From: Fidelibacterota bacterium
GTDB taxonomy: Bacteria > Pseudomonadota > Alphaproteobacteria > Rhodospirillales > Rhodospirillaceae
Direction of reading: 5' to 3'
Length of the DNA stretch: 60,312 nucleotides
Assembly: GCA_947475895.1 (NCBI GenBank)
Contig: CANJMF010000020.1
Span: 1 to 60,312, forward strand
A program made the position numbers and the translations under genes. Below, piece after piece: positions 14,938-23,731 of this stretch. Position 1 is the first letter of the stretch, and the number at the start of each line of letters is the position of its first letter. The notes beneath the pieces were generated by a model. The model did not search any database and had not been told where the DNA came from. It saw only the letters and a program-made list of their open reading frames with translations.

Positions 14938-15924
14938 ATGAATTGGCTGACCAACTTCGTTCGTCCCAAGATCCAGAAATTCCGGAAACCTGCGAAAGAG
15001 GTGCCGGACAATCTTTGGATGCAATGCCCCAAATGCAGCGAGATGGTTTTCCATCGCGAGCTGGAAAAGAATCTGCGCGTCTGCACCCATTGCGGCCATC
15101 ACATGCGCATGCCCGTGCGCGACCGTTTGCGCATGTTGTTCGACAACGCGCAGTGGACCGAGATTGAGCTGCAGCCCGTTGCCGTCGATCCGCTGAAGTT
15201 CAAAGACCGCAAGCGCTATGCCGAGCGCCTAAAAGATGCTCAGGCCAAAACCGGCCTGTTGGATGCGGTGGTCGTGGGCCATGGCGCCATGGGCGGCCTG
15301 GGCGCGGTTGTGGCGGCATTCGAATTCGATTTTATGGGCGGCTCCATGGGGGCTGCTGTCGGCGAAGCGCTGGTCGCCGCCGCTGAGCTGGCATTGCTGC
15401 AAGAAGCGCCGCTGATCGTGATTCCGTCGTCGGGCGGTGCCCGTATGCAGGAAGGCATTTTGTCGCTGATGCAAATGGCGCGTACCACCGTTGCGGTCAC
15501 CAAAGTGCGCGAACGCGGACTTCCTTACATTGTCGTGCTCACCGATCCGACCACGGGCGGCGTCACGGCATCCTTCGCCATGTTGGGCGATGTGGCGATT
15601 GCCGAACCCGGCGCGGTGATCGGCTTTGCCGGTGCGCGCGTGATCGAACAAACCATTCGCGAGAAATTGCCGGAAGGCTTCCAGCGCTCGGAATATCTGA
15701 TGCAACACGGCATGGTCGACATGGTCGTGCCGCGCCACGAACTGCGTGCGCGACTGGTGCAGCTCATCGGATTGCTGCTGCATAAGAACCCGTCCGCAGA
15801 TGTAATCAATATGCCGCCGCAGCGCCGCAAGCGCACCGAACGCGACAAAGTGGGCGCGCAGCCGCCCGACCCGACGGTGCCGGACCTCGATCCGTACGAG
15901 TCCGACGGCGAAACCGAGAAATAG
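14938..15924 (+). CDS. accD: Acetyl-CoA carboxylase carboxyltransferase subunit beta
   Basis: A 328-residue subunit that, with AccA, moves the carboxyl group from biotin to acetyl-CoA for fatty-acid synthesis. The N-terminus carries the zinc ribbon (CPKC and CTHC, about residues 28-50). The crotonase-like body has [26 protein letters not shown] and [14 protein letters not shown], which bind the CoA thioester. The C-terminal tail from about 290 is Arg/Lys- then Asp/Pro-rich and variable. It is 16 bases from folC, an arrangement conserved in many Proteobacteria. Confidence 0.96.
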   Translation: MNWLTNFVRPKIQKFRKPAKEVPDNLWMQCPKCSEMVFHRELEKNLRVCTHCGHHMRMPVRDRLRMLFDNAQWTEIELQPVAVDPLKFKDRKRYAERLKDAQAKTGLLDAVVVGHGAMGGLGAVVAAFEFDFMGGSMGAAVGEALVAAAELALLQEAPLIVIPSSGGARMQEGILSLMQMARTTVAVTKVRERGLPYIVVLTDPTTGGVTASFAMLGDVAIAEPGAVIGFAGARVIEQTIREKLPEGFQRSEYLMQHGMVDMVVPRHELRARLVQLIGLLLHKNPSADVINMPPQRRKRTERDKVGAQPPDPTVPDLDPYESDGETEK

Positions 15925-15940
15925 TCCGGACCGCATTCTC

Positions 15941-17242
15941 ATGACGCAAGTCGCAAGCGTTCCCGAGCAAGTGGACGCGGCCCTTGCGCGCCTGACGCTG
16001 CTGTACCCCAAGCTGATCGATCTTTCGCTGGATCGCATGTATCGGCTGCTAAGCGATCTGGGCGATCCCCATTTGAGCGTACCGCCGGTCATTCATGTGG
16101 CCGGCACCAACGGCAAAGGCTCAACCGTCGCGATTATGCGCGCTGTTCTGGAAGCGGCCGGGTATCGCGTGCACGTTTACACGTCGCCGCACTTGGTGCG
16201 CTTTGCCGAGCGCATTCGATTGGTGGGTGATCTCATCGACGAAGGTTTGCTGTTGCCGCTGCTGGAGCATGTGGAGCAGCGCAATGCCGGTAAAAGCATC
16301 ACCTTCTTCGAGGTAACGACCGCCGTCGCATTTCTAGCGTTCGCGCGCATTCCTGCGGATGTGGTTTTGCTCGAGACGGGATTGGGTGGGCGATATGACG
16401 CCACCAATATCATCGCAAAACCGTTGGTCACGGCGCTGAGTTCGATCTCGATGGATCACATGCAATATCTCGGCGATACGCTGGCTAAGATCGCAGGGGA
16501 AAAGGCTGCGATCATGAAGCCCGGCGTGCCGTGCGTAAGTGTGGCGCAGCAACCGGAAGCGTTGCAGGTCATCGAAGATGCGGCGGCGCAAATCGGCGCG
16601 CCGTTGAACCTTCAAAATCGCGAGTGGCGCGTAGAGTCCGTGGGGCAGGGATTGAGTTTCACCAGCGCCACCAACACATGGAAAACACCACTGCCGTCGC
16701 TGCCGGGCGTGCATCAGTACGACAACGCGGGACTGGCGTTAGCAGCGTTGGATCAATCGGGCTTTGCGATTCCGGCGTTCGCGTTCAAGGGCGGTTTGCG
16801 TCATGTGGAATGGCCGGCGCGGGCACAGCATTTACGTAAAGGGCCGCTGGTCGGTTTACTGCCGCCAAGTTGGGATCTGTGGCTCGACGGCGGGCACAAT
16901 GCGGGCGCGGGCGGTGTCGTTGCGGCGCTTGCGGAATCGCTGTGGTCGGATGCGCCGCTGCATTTGATCTGCGGCATGTTGGAGACGAAAGCGGCGGCGG
17001 ATTATCTGCGGCCGCTGGTGCCGCACGCGGCGAGCTTCACGGCCGTGCCGATTCCGGCGAACGATACATCGTACTCACCGGCAGCGTTGGCCGAGATTGC
17101 GCGTGGTGTTGGCATGAAAGACGTAAACGCGGCGACGTCGGTGACAGAGGCCGTGCAGAAAATTCCGCATCATGCGCGTGCGCGGGTTTTGATTTGCGGC
17201 TCGCTGTATTTGGCGGGCGATGTGTTGCGCGAGAACAGCTGA
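15941..17242 (+). CDS. folC: Folylpolyglutamate synthase / dihydrofolate synthase
   Basis: A 433-residue Mur-ligase-family enzyme that adds glutamate to dihydropteroate and folates. The ATP site is HVAGTNGKGSTVAIMRAVLE near residue 50; HVYTSPHLVRFAERI and LLETGLGGRYDATN follow, and the C-terminal domain contains LWLDGGHNAGA with the family's Asp-Gly-Ala/Gly-His-Asn motif. Length is normal. The stop is one base from that of the convergent TSUP gene, with no visible terminator between them, so the two transcripts probably overlap. Confidence 0.95.
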   Translation: MTQVASVPEQVDAALARLTLLYPKLIDLSLDRMYRLLSDLGDPHLSVPPVIHVAGTNGKGSTVAIMRAVLEAAGYRVHVYTSPHLVRFAERIRLVGDLIDEGLLLPLLEHVEQRNAGKSITFFEVTTAVAFLAFARIPADVVLLETGLGGRYDATNIIAKPLVTALSSISMDHMQYLGDTLAKIAGEKAAIMKPGVPCVSVAQQPEALQVIEDAAAQIGAPLNLQNREWRVESVGQGLSFTSATNTWKTPLPSLPGVHQYDNAGLALAALDQSGFAIPAFAFKGGLRHVEWPARAQHLRKGPLVGLLPPSWDLWLDGGHNAGAGGVVAALAESLWSDAPLHLICGMLETKAAADYLRPLVPHAASFTAVPIPANDTSYSPAALAEIARGVGMKDVNAATSVTEAVQKIPHHARARVLICGSLYLAGDVLRENS

Positions 17243-17243
17243 G

Positions 17244-18005
17244 TTACAGCCAGGTTTTGGCGAAAAACACGATTGTCACGATAACGCTGATGACAATGAT
17301 CGCGCGGCGTATGAATAGCGGATTGATGTTGCGGGCGACCCGCGCGCCGTAATAGCCGCCGATGACGGCGGCGATCAGCATGACGATGGTTTGCGGCCAC
17401 GCGATCTTTCCGGCGACAACAAACAAGACAACCGCGATGGCGTTGATAAGGCCCGCCAGCAGCGCCTTCATGGCGTTCATGGCATTGAGATCGCTCATGC
17501 CGAAGAGCGTGAAGAACGCGAGCATGACGATGCCCATGGCGCCGCCGAAATAGCCGCCGTAAATCGAGATAAAAAATTGAATGGTAAGAAGCGCGCCCGG
17601 CGTGATTTGCACATATTTGCGCAGCTTGGGTGCGAGCTTGGGACCGAAAGCGAAAATCGTTGTGGCGATCAACAGCAGCCACGGCACCATGGAGCTGAAG
17701 GTGCGCTCGGGCGTGTAGATGAGAAGCGCCGCGCCCACGAGGCCGCCCAAGGAGCTGACAACCGCCAAGGCCTTCATGGAGATGCCTTCGAAGCGCGCGA
17801 AGTCCTGACGGTACGCCCAGGCCGATGCGAGGCTGGCGGGGAAGAGCGCGACGGAGTTTGAAGCGTTCGCCACCACCGCGGGGATGCCGGTGAACATCAT
17901 GGTGGGGAAGGTGATGAAGGTGCCGCCACCCGCGACGGCATTCATGCAGCCCGCGATAAACGCGACGGCGGCCAGGAGCAGATAAGAGACCAATTCGGTG
18001 TGCAT
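17244..18005 (-). CDS. TSUP-family membrane transporter (TauE/SafE)
   Basis: A 253-residue integral membrane protein with seven or eight hydrophobic segments, for example LVSYLLLAAVAFIAGCMNAV near the N-terminus and TIVMLIAAVIGGYYGARVAR near the C-terminus. The N-terminal signature GCMNAVAGGGTFITFPTMMF and the repeat FFISIYGGYFGGAMGIVML are those of the sulfite-exporter TauE/SafE (TSUP) family, which moves sulfur or organic anions. The substrate cannot be read from the sequence. It is convergent with folC and has no partner gene nearby. Confidence 0.85.
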   Translation of the reverse strand: MHTELVSYLLLAAVAFIAGCMNAVAGGGTFITFPTMMFTGIPAVVANASNSVALFPASLASAWAYRQDFARFEGISMKALAVVSSLGGLVGAALLIYTPERTFSSMVPWLLLIATTIFAFGPKLAPKLRKYVQITPGALLTIQFFISIYGGYFGGAMGIVMLAFFTLFGMSDLNAMNAMKALLAGLINAIAVVLFVVAGKIAWPQTIVMLIAAVIGGYYGARVARNINPLFIRRAIIVISVIVTIVFFAKTWL

Positions 18006-18239
18006 GATATTGGAAAGTGCCGCAGTTACAGAAACAACCCTGTCGCGCGAAACGCGCGCGATAAATCAAGTAGGATCAGATACTTAGAAGCGCTCCGGCC
18101 GGTGTCGCTCTGGACATTTTAGGTCGACTTTGTGCCAATTATTCAGTGTCTTAGCAAAAAGAGAAACAACCCCATGCATGCGGCTGACCTGAGTAAAACG
18201 CAGGGCCTTGGATGTTGACAGTGCGCTGATTCGCGCGCC

Positions 18240-19787
18240 CTAGCCTTCGATCGTCACAACGCCGATTTCGGCAAATTTATCGAGCAAGGTGTTTTCCAAA
18301 ACAGCGTAGCGGTCGGCGAGGAGCTTCTCGACTTCGCGCGGTTTCAGGGTTTTGCCGCCGATGACGATGTCGCCCGCTTCGGCGCCCATCATTTGCGCGG
18401 CGCCCTTCACGACGCCGTCGCGACCTTTGTCGCAGCGCGCTTGCAGCAGCATGGCATCGATGTTGCTGATCTCGACGCCGGTGCCGGCGCGGGGCGCGGC
18501 CAGGGCAATGCGCGGCAAGCTGGACGCGAGCTCTTTGATCATGCCGCGATTGATGGCGGGCATGGTCAGCTTGGCGGTCTTGGCGACTTTCAACGGCTGC
18601 GTTTCTTCAGCGAAGGCCTGCACCTGGCCGCCGGCCGACAATAAGCGTGCGGCTTCCATGCGGGTCCAGGGTGCGAGGCCCGCGAGAGCCGGCACCTGCT
18701 CCATGGTGGACAGACTCATGGCTTTCTCGGCAATGGTTTTCAGGAGCGTCGCGAAGGGTTCGCCTTCGTACGAAAGCTGGATGTCGCCAAAGGCCACGGC
18801 CTTGTCGATTTGCGACAGGGGCTCGAGCGTACCGAACACCAGCGGCTGATGGATCGCCAGCCACTCCTCTTCGGTGGTGATGGGGTCAGCCTTTACCCAC
18901 ACATCGCGGCGGAAAGTTTCGTTGCGGATGAAATCGCGTTTGGCTTCCAACTCGGCGCGGCTTTTGACGGCACGAAACTCGTCCTGCAACGGTTGCGGCA
19001 CGGCGAGGTCGACGATGTTGAGGAACATGCGCGCGCAGCCCGCAAACTTCAGGCCGCGCGATTCCATCTCGGCCCGCAGCTCGGCGAAATAAAAGGCGCG
19101 CAGGTGTTCGTTGAAATACTCGTGCGCCATATAGCGCGGATCGAGGCGCGCCAGTTCATCCACGGCCTCTGCGAGGGCCGGGTTGTCGCGGAAATATTTG
19201 ACCTGAGCGTCTTTGAGTTTCTTTAACCACTCAAGGCCCACCGCCGCGCGCTCGAGCGAATTCTGGCCGTCGCGCGTGAGCGAATAGACCATGTTGCGCA
19301 TGGGCAGTTTGGCAGCCCAGCCCGGCATGGCGTTGGTGCCGGTCATGAGGATGCCGCCCGGCTTCAGGCGCTTGGCGGCATCGTTCAGCACGGCTTTGCG
19401 TGTGGGCTCGTCGATCCAACTTAGGATTCCGTGCATGATCGCGAAATCGAGCGGCGGCAGATCGTCGGCTTGAAGTTCCGTGAAGCTCTTTTGCAGAAAG
19501 CTCGTGTTCTGCAGGCCGCCGCGCAGGGCCAAGGTGTTGGCGGTGCGGATGTGAGCGGGCAGAAAATCGATGCCGTAGAATTGGCCTTGGGGATAGCAGC
19601 CGGCCAGCACGTTAGCGGTGACGCCGTTGCCGCAGCCGTAGTCGCACCAGGTGAAGGCGCCGTTGATGGGGCGCGGGTGATAGCCGCTGGCGGCGGCAAT
19701 GAGGTTGAGATGGGTGGGCGCATGGTCGCCGTAGAATTCGGCCACATAGGCCGTGTCCGTCACGTAGCCGCCTGTCGTCGCACTCAT
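18240..19787 (-). CDS. SAM methyltransferase with methyltransferase-regulatory domain
   Basis: A 515-residue protein. The N-terminal third is a class I SAM methyltransferase: DYGCGNGVTANVLAG is motif I, FYGIDFLPAHI motif II, and FAIMHGILSW/RLKPGGILMTG the later motifs. From about residue 200 it has the regulatory domain known from bacterial proteins such as those with NETFRRDVWVK-type segments, followed by a long C-terminal part. The substrate is unknown; relatives occur near envelope or glycosylation genes. ATG 19787 is preferred to a TTG six codons upstream. It lies 35 bases after the conserved hypothetical gene at 19823 and probably follows it in one transcript. Confidence 0.8.
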   Translation of the reverse strand: MSATTGGYVTDTAYVAEFYGDHAPTHLNLIAAASGYHPRPINGAFTWCDYGCGNGVTANVLAGCYPQGQFYGIDFLPAHIRTANTLALRGGLQNTSFLQKSFTELQADDLPPLDFAIMHGILSWIDEPTRKAVLNDAAKRLKPGGILMTGTNAMPGWAAKLPMRNMVYSLTRDGQNSLERAAVGLEWLKKLKDAQVKYFRDNPALAEAVDELARLDPRYMAHEYFNEHLRAFYFAELRAEMESRGLKFAGCARMFLNIVDLAVPQPLQDEFRAVKSRAELEAKRDFIRNETFRRDVWVKADPITTEEEWLAIHQPLVFGTLEPLSQIDKAVAFGDIQLSYEGEPFATLLKTIAEKAMSLSTMEQVPALAGLAPWTRMEAARLLSAGGQVQAFAEETQPLKVAKTAKLTMPAINRGMIKELASSLPRIALAAPRAGTGVEISNIDAMLLQARCDKGRDGVVKGAAQMMGAEAGDIVIGGKTLKPREVEKLLADRYAVLENTLLDKFAEIGVVTIEG

Positions 19788-19822
19788 GGAAAATCCCAGC
19801 CCCAATCTGATGAGGTTCTATA

Positions 19823-20347
19823 TCAGATATTGCGGCTATCGTATGCCCAATGCAGCAGCGCTTGGCGTTGACGCGGGCGGCAGAAGAGGTCGCCGGGTTC
19901 GCAGTTCTTTTGCACTTGGCGCACGTGGCGGCGGAAGGCCTTCCAGCGTTTGATCTGACGTGCGTCTTCTTCGGGCATGCGCCGGCCCATGTAATAGCGG
20001 CAATACCACTGGAACCAGCCGCGCGGATCGTCCGGATGGAGCCAGCCGTTGTTGCGCCAGGTGGACAGGGGCACGCTGGCGTCGATGCCGAAGAGGTTGA
20101 GCGATGGGTCTTTGCCCTTGGGCGACAGCTTCGCGCGCGCAAACCAGCTTTTGGGAAATTCCTTTTTGCAGTCGGTCATGTATTTGCCGCCGAAGACGCC
20201 CAGCGCCAGCATTTCGGCCGGCGTCAGTTCCGGTGCGAATTCGGGGTCGAAGTTCCGGCCCACAGGCGCCGTCAATGCATAGCGGTACCGCTTCTGCATG
20301 CGGTCGTTAACGATCATGATCTTATGAGGTGATTTGCGTATCGCCAT
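19823..20347 (-). CDS. Conserved hypothetical protein
   Basis: A 174-residue soluble protein without signal peptide or membrane segment. It is rich in aromatic residues and Arg; the central part FAPELTPAEMLALGVFGGKY and WLHPDDPRGWFQWYCRYYMG look strongly conserved in character and I have the impression of a widespread uncharacterised family, but no function is known to me. The C-terminus is basic (RQIKRWKAFRRHVRQVQKNC and further Cys/Arg), which could suit nucleic-acid binding. ATG 20347 is used; a GTG three codons upstream is possible. Probably co-transcribed with the methyltransferase that follows. Confidence 0.65.
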   Translation of the reverse strand: MAIRKSPHKIMIVNDRMQKRYRYALTAPVGRNFDPEFAPELTPAEMLALGVFGGKYMTDCKKEFPKSWFARAKLSPKGKDPSLNLFGIDASVPLSTWRNNGWLHPDDPRGWFQWYCRYYMGRRMPEEDARQIKRWKAFRRHVRQVQKNCEPGDLFCRPRQRQALLHWAYDSRNI

Positions 20348-20399
20348 GGGACCCACATGCTAGCCTTTGGCGGTTATTCAGTCCAACGGGGAGGAAATC

Positions 20400-20888
20400 A
20401 TGCGTCACTTTATGAGTGCGTTCGTGCTTGCGGCCGCTTTGACATCATCACCGGTTTTTGCGCAAGGCGCCCCTTCTGCGGGTGTGGTCATGAGCATCGC
20501 ATCGTCGCGCGAAGTGGCCGACCTGATCGCCCAGGCCAAAGCCGAGATCAAGGAAGGCCAGAACGTGTTGACCAAGCGGGTCACAAGCCTCGCGCCGTTT
20601 TCGTCGAACCTCGAATACCGCGTCGGCCCCGGCCCGACCATGCAGCACGAGAAAGATGCCGAACTGTTTGTCGTCCTGGACGGGACCGCTACGCTGACCA
20701 TGGGCGGAAAGCTCGTGAACGAGAAACGCTTGAACCCGGAGAATCTCTCTGGCTCCGGCGCCGAAGGCGGCACGACCAAGGCGTTCGGTAAGGGCGACAT
20801 CTTGATTATTCCGCCGAATACGCCGCATTCCTTCACGATCACAAATGGCCCCTTGGTCATGGTGTCGGTGCATTTCGTTCTGAAATAA
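20400..20888 (+). CDS. Secreted cupin-domain protein (copy 1)
   Basis: A 162-residue protein with a clear Sec signal peptide (MRHFMSAFVLAAALTSSPVF, cleavage after AQG or nearby) followed by a single cupin barrel. The barrel carries MQHEKDAELFVVLDGTATLT (first cupin motif with His and Glu) and GDILIIPPNTPHSF (second motif with His), so metal binding is likely. The role is unknown. GGGGAGG lies 6-7 bases before ATG 20400. A paralogue follows at 21001; the two share order of motifs and about half their residues, so they arose by tandem duplication. A terminator separates them. Confidence 0.8.
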   Translation: MRHFMSAFVLAAALTSSPVFAQGAPSAGVVMSIASSREVADLIAQAKAEIKEGQNVLTKRVTSLAPFSSNLEYRVGPGPTMQHEKDAELFVVLDGTATLTMGGKLVNEKRLNPENLSGSGAEGGTTKAFGKGDILIIPPNTPHSFTITNGPLVMVSVHFVLK

Positions 20889-20912
20889 GTCACGCGCGGA
20901 AATATGACATCT

Positions 20913-20946
20913 AAAAAACGGCCCTGGTCATTCAGGGCCGTTTTTC
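20913..20946 (+). terminator. Rho-independent terminator after cupin copy 1
   Basis: AAAACGGCCCTG and CAGGGCCGTTTT form a perfect stem around GTCATT, followed by T residues. It separates the two cupin genes, so copy 2 has its own promoter in the short gap before 21001 or depends on read-through. Confidence 0.9.
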
Positions 20947-21000
20947 TATGAGGGCCGCGGTGCTAGTGTTGCGCCGCCATTCAACTCAAGGGAGGATTTC

Positions 21001-21486
21001 ATGCGCAAACTTGTGACGACATTCGCGTTTCTCGCGGCTTTAACGCCGGCTTCGATTTTCGCGCAGAGCGCGCCGTCGGCCGAAGCGTTCAAGGGATTCG
21101 CGACGTCGCGCGAAGTGATGGACCTCATCGCCAAAGCCAAAGCCGAACGCAAGGAAGGCGCGCCGACCACCATTCAAAAAATCCAGGGCTTGGCGCCGCT
21201 GGCGGCCAATGTGGAATACCGCACGGGCGTGGGCCCCGCCAACGTTCACGAGAAGGAAGGCGAGTTCTTCATCATCCTTGAAGGGTCCGGCACGCTGACG
21301 CTGGGCGGAAAGCTGAAGGACGAGAAGCGCGTCAACGACGCCAACATCTCGGGCGCTGCCATCGAAGGCGGTACGGCGACGAAACTCACCAAGGGCGATT
21401 TCGCGGTGGCGCCTCCCGGAACGCCGCATTGGTTTAATGTCATCGATGGAACGCTGATTCTGATTTCGGTGCACTATCCGAAATAA
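21001..21486 (+). CDS. Secreted cupin-domain protein (copy 2)
   Basis: A 161-residue paralogue of the preceding protein. Signal peptide MRKLVTTFAFLAALTPASIF with cleavage near AQS, then the same SREVMDLIAKAKAE segment and a cupin barrel with VHEKEGEFFIILEGSGTLTL and GDFAVAPPGTPHWF. GGGAGG precedes ATG 21001 by 6 bases. The metal-ligand positions are kept in both copies, so neither looks dead. It ends 12 bases before the PP-loop gene, with which it may be co-transcribed. Periplasmic location is inferred from the signal peptide. Confidence 0.8.
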   Translation: MRKLVTTFAFLAALTPASIFAQSAPSAEAFKGFATSREVMDLIAKAKAERKEGAPTTIQKIQGLAPLAANVEYRTGVGPANVHEKEGEFFIILEGSGTLTLGGKLKDEKRVNDANISGAAIEGGTATKLTKGDFAVAPPGTPHWFNVIDGTLILISVHYPK

Positions 21487-21498
21487 AAGACACAGGTG

Positions 21499-22170
21499 AT
21501 GCACGACGCGAAACGGGTTCTTGTTTCATGGAGCGGCGGCAAGGACAGCTGCGTGGCGCTTTACGAAATTCAAAAAGACCCCCGGTTTCGCGTCGATGCG
21601 CTCATCACCACGCTGACGCGGGATTTTGACCGCATCAGCATGCACGGCGTCAGGCGCGTGCTTTTGGAAAGCCAAGCGGCGAGCCTTGGGTTTTCGTTAG
21701 AGCAGGTGTTCATCTCAAAGGGCGCCGACAACGACCAGTACGAGGCGCGCATGGGCGAGGCCTTCGACGCGGCCCGCGCGCGCGGCATTGATTCAGTGGT
21801 GTTTGGCGATTTGTTTCTGGAAGATATTCGCGCCTATCGCGGCCGATTGCTCGCCAAGCACGGCATGACAGCGCTTTACCCCATTTGGAAACGCGAGACG
21901 GGCCAATTCATCAGAGATTTTCTGGCGCTGGGTTTCAAAACGGCGGTGGTGTGCGTAGACCCTGCGAAACTCGATCCGTCTTTCGTGGGACGCGTCATCG
22001 ACGCGGACTTCCTCGCGGACCTACCAACCAGCGTCGATCCGTGCGGCGAAAACGGCGAATTCCACACTTTTGTATTCGACGGCCCGACTTTCAAAACGCC
22101 AGTGCCATTCACCTTCGGCGAAAAAGTCTGCCGCGATTCCTTTTGGTTTTGCGACCTGGTTCCGGCTTAG
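21499..22170 (+). CDS. PP-loop ATPase, diphthine-ammonia-ligase-like
   Basis: A 223-residue protein of the adenine-nucleotide alpha-hydrolase (PP-loop) type. The motif VSWSGGKDSCVALYEI near the N-terminus is the pyrophosphatase P-loop; GDLFLEDIRAYRGRL and VDPCGENGEFHTFVFDGP match the DPH6/ATP_bind_4 family. In eukaryotes and archaea this family amidates diphthine, but bacteria have no diphthamide, so the bacterial substrate is unknown. ATG 21499 is used; GTG 21496 is adjacent. It follows cupin copy 2 closely and converges on trxA. Confidence 0.78.
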   Translation: MHDAKRVLVSWSGGKDSCVALYEIQKDPRFRVDALITTLTRDFDRISMHGVRRVLLESQAASLGFSLEQVFISKGADNDQYEARMGEAFDAARARGIDSVVFGDLFLEDIRAYRGRLLAKHGMTALYPIWKRETGQFIRDFLALGFKTAVVCVDPAKLDPSFVGRVIDADFLADLPTSVDPCGENGEFHTFVFDGPTFKTPVPFTFGEKVCRDSFWFCDLVPA

Positions 22171-22180
22171 TCCACACATA

Positions 22181-22210
22181 AAAACGGCCCCGTAACGGGG
22201 CCGTTTTCTT
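22181..22210. terminator. Bidirectional terminator between the PP-loop gene and trxA
   Basis: AAAACGGCCCCG and CGGGGCCGTTTT pair perfectly around a short TAA loop. A-run on one side and T-run on the other suit termination of both convergent genes. Confidence 0.9.
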
Positions 22211-22227
22211 GATCATGCAGGACGAAA

Positions 22228-22542
22228 TTAGATCGACTGACCGATCCATTCCTTCAGCTTGCTTTCGGGCAAGGCGCCGACTTTGGTGGCGGCCACTTGG
22301 CCGTCCTTGAAGATCATCAGCGTCGGAATGCCGCGCACGCCGTATTGCGTGGGGGTTTGCGGGTTTTCGTCGATGTTGATTTTGACGACCGTGAGCTTGC
22401 CGGTCATTTCGGCGTCGACGCGTTCCAGTGAAGGCGCGATCTGTTTGCACGGACCACACCATTCCGCCCAGAAATCCACGAGCACGGGGCCGGATGCTTT
22501 CAGCACATCCTCATCGAAGGTTTGGTCGGAAACCTGTTTCAT
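22228..22542 (-). CDS. trxA: Thioredoxin
   Basis: A 104-residue thioredoxin, the cytoplasmic disulfide reductant. [19 protein letters not shown] holds the active-site CGPC at residues 29-32, and [16 protein letters not shown] holds the cis-proline loop. Length and spelling are normal for Trx1. ATG 22542 follows AAAGGA. In many Alphaproteobacteria trxA follows addA directly; here a Rieske gene lies between. The shared terminator at 22181-22210 ends the long minus-strand run. Confidence 0.97.
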   Translation of the reverse strand: MKQVSDQTFDEDVLKASGPVLVDFWAEWCGPCKQIAPSLERVDAEMTGKLTVVKINIDENPQTPTQYGVRGIPTLMIFKDGQVAATKVGALPESKLKEWIGQSI

Positions 22543-22639
22543 TTTGGGTCCTTTATGGAAGGCGCATGGTGGAAAGGTGTGAAGGGAATGTAGGGAGGCG
22601 ACCCGGGAGCGTCAAGGACGGGTGAAAAATCGTCTCGTT

Positions 22640-23719
22640 TCAACTGCGCCAGGATAACGTTACGCGCTGAAGCGGGTTGCGCGGAGAACGATTTTCCATT
22701 TGCGCGGCCAGAGCTTCGCGTTTCAACCGGTAGTACCAGCGGGTTTGGGTGTCGGCGTCTTGGACCAAGATTGTCGTGGGGTTGAAGGCGAGGCCTTCGA
22801 CCATGGCCATGACGGCGCGGCGGTCCTGATCGAGGAAACGCCGCGCGAAGGCACGCACGATGGGGCGCAGAAGGCCGCCCAGCGGCACATTCCAATACAT
22901 GACGTGGTGGACTTCGGTGTGGGTTGCATCCACCGGCGTGCAGGCGGTGAGGCCGCAATAGTCATATTTTGCGGTGTGCGCGTGTTCGATGCGCACGGAC
23001 GGTATGCGGTAGCTGATCTCGGTTTCCGGCGCGCCGCCGAGGAAGATGCGGTAAGCGCGCGAGTTGCTGGAGGCGACGTGGCGGTCCATGCGCCAGCCGA
23101 GGCCTTCGCTTTCGGGCAGCGGCGAGAAGCTTTTGCGCTTTTCGTGAATGCTGTCTTCACTGCGCCAGAGTTTCGAGCGGTGCACGAAGGCGCCGTGAGC
23201 GGGGTCCATGAGGCCGATGGCGGCCAGGTCGATATTGCAATCGAACGTCATGGCGACGTGAAGCTGTTGGCGGTCGCCGATGGCGGGGACCTGCGGGATG
23301 GGCGGGAGGGTTTTTGCCGCGCCGATGTAAACCCAGATGTTGCCTTGGGATTCAGCGACGCGGTAGCGCTTGGCGTGGATGTCGGCGGCTTGCGGTTTTT
23401 GATCGGCGGTTTGCGACGGGATGGCGGTGCACTGGCCGTCGGTTGCGAAGCGCCAGCCGTGATAGGCGCATTGCACTTCGCGGCCGTTGAAGGTGCCGCG
23501 CGAGAGCAAAGTGCCGCGATGGGGGCAGGTGTCGCACAGGGCGAAGACCGCGCCCGCGCTGTCGCGGCCGATAAGGATCGGCTCGCCCAACATGGCTTTG
23601 TGAGTCATGGCGCCGCGCGCGAGGGCCTGCGACGGCAGCGCGTAATACCACGCCTCGCGCAGCATGACGCCGGAGGCGTCGAGCTGTTCGTTGGCGGGAA
23701 GATGAGCGACGGAATCCAT
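22640..23719 (-). CDS. Rieske [2Fe-2S] oxygenase, ring-hydroxylating type
   Basis: A 359-residue terminal oxygenase component. The N-terminal Rieske domain has CDTCPHRGTLLSRG and CAYHGWRF (Cys-X-His and Cys-X2-His cluster ligands). The catalytic domain has LMDPAHGAFVH, where Asp and two His prepare or bind the mononuclear iron. The overall form is like vanillate O-demethylase or pheophorbide-type oxygenases. No reductase or ferredoxin partner and no catabolic genes are nearby, so the substrate is unknown. It lies 12 bases after addA and before trxA, which looks like an insertion into a conserved addBA-trxA string. Confidence 0.82.
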   Translation of the reverse strand: MDSVAHLPANEQLDASGVMLREAWYYALPSQALARGAMTHKAMLGEPILIGRDSAGAVFALCDTCPHRGTLLSRGTFNGREVQCAYHGWRFATDGQCTAIPSQTADQKPQAADIHAKRYRVAESQGNIWVYIGAAKTLPPIPQVPAIGDRQQLHVAMTFDCNIDLAAIGLMDPAHGAFVHRSKLWRSEDSIHEKRKSFSPLPESEGLGWRMDRHVASSNSRAYRIFLGGAPETEISYRIPSVRIEHAHTAKYDYCGLTACTPVDATHTEVHHVMYWNVPLGGLLRPIVRAFARRFLDQDRRAVMAMVEGLAFNPTTILVQDADTQTRWYYRLKREALAAQMENRSPRNPLQRVTLSWRS

Positions 23720-23731
23720 GGGGCGACTGTA

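Noticed and set aside
13821-15086. A 421-codon minus-strand open frame across trpB-trpA-accD
   Set aside because: It runs antisense through three certain genes and shows no domain; typical of GC-rich coding DNA.
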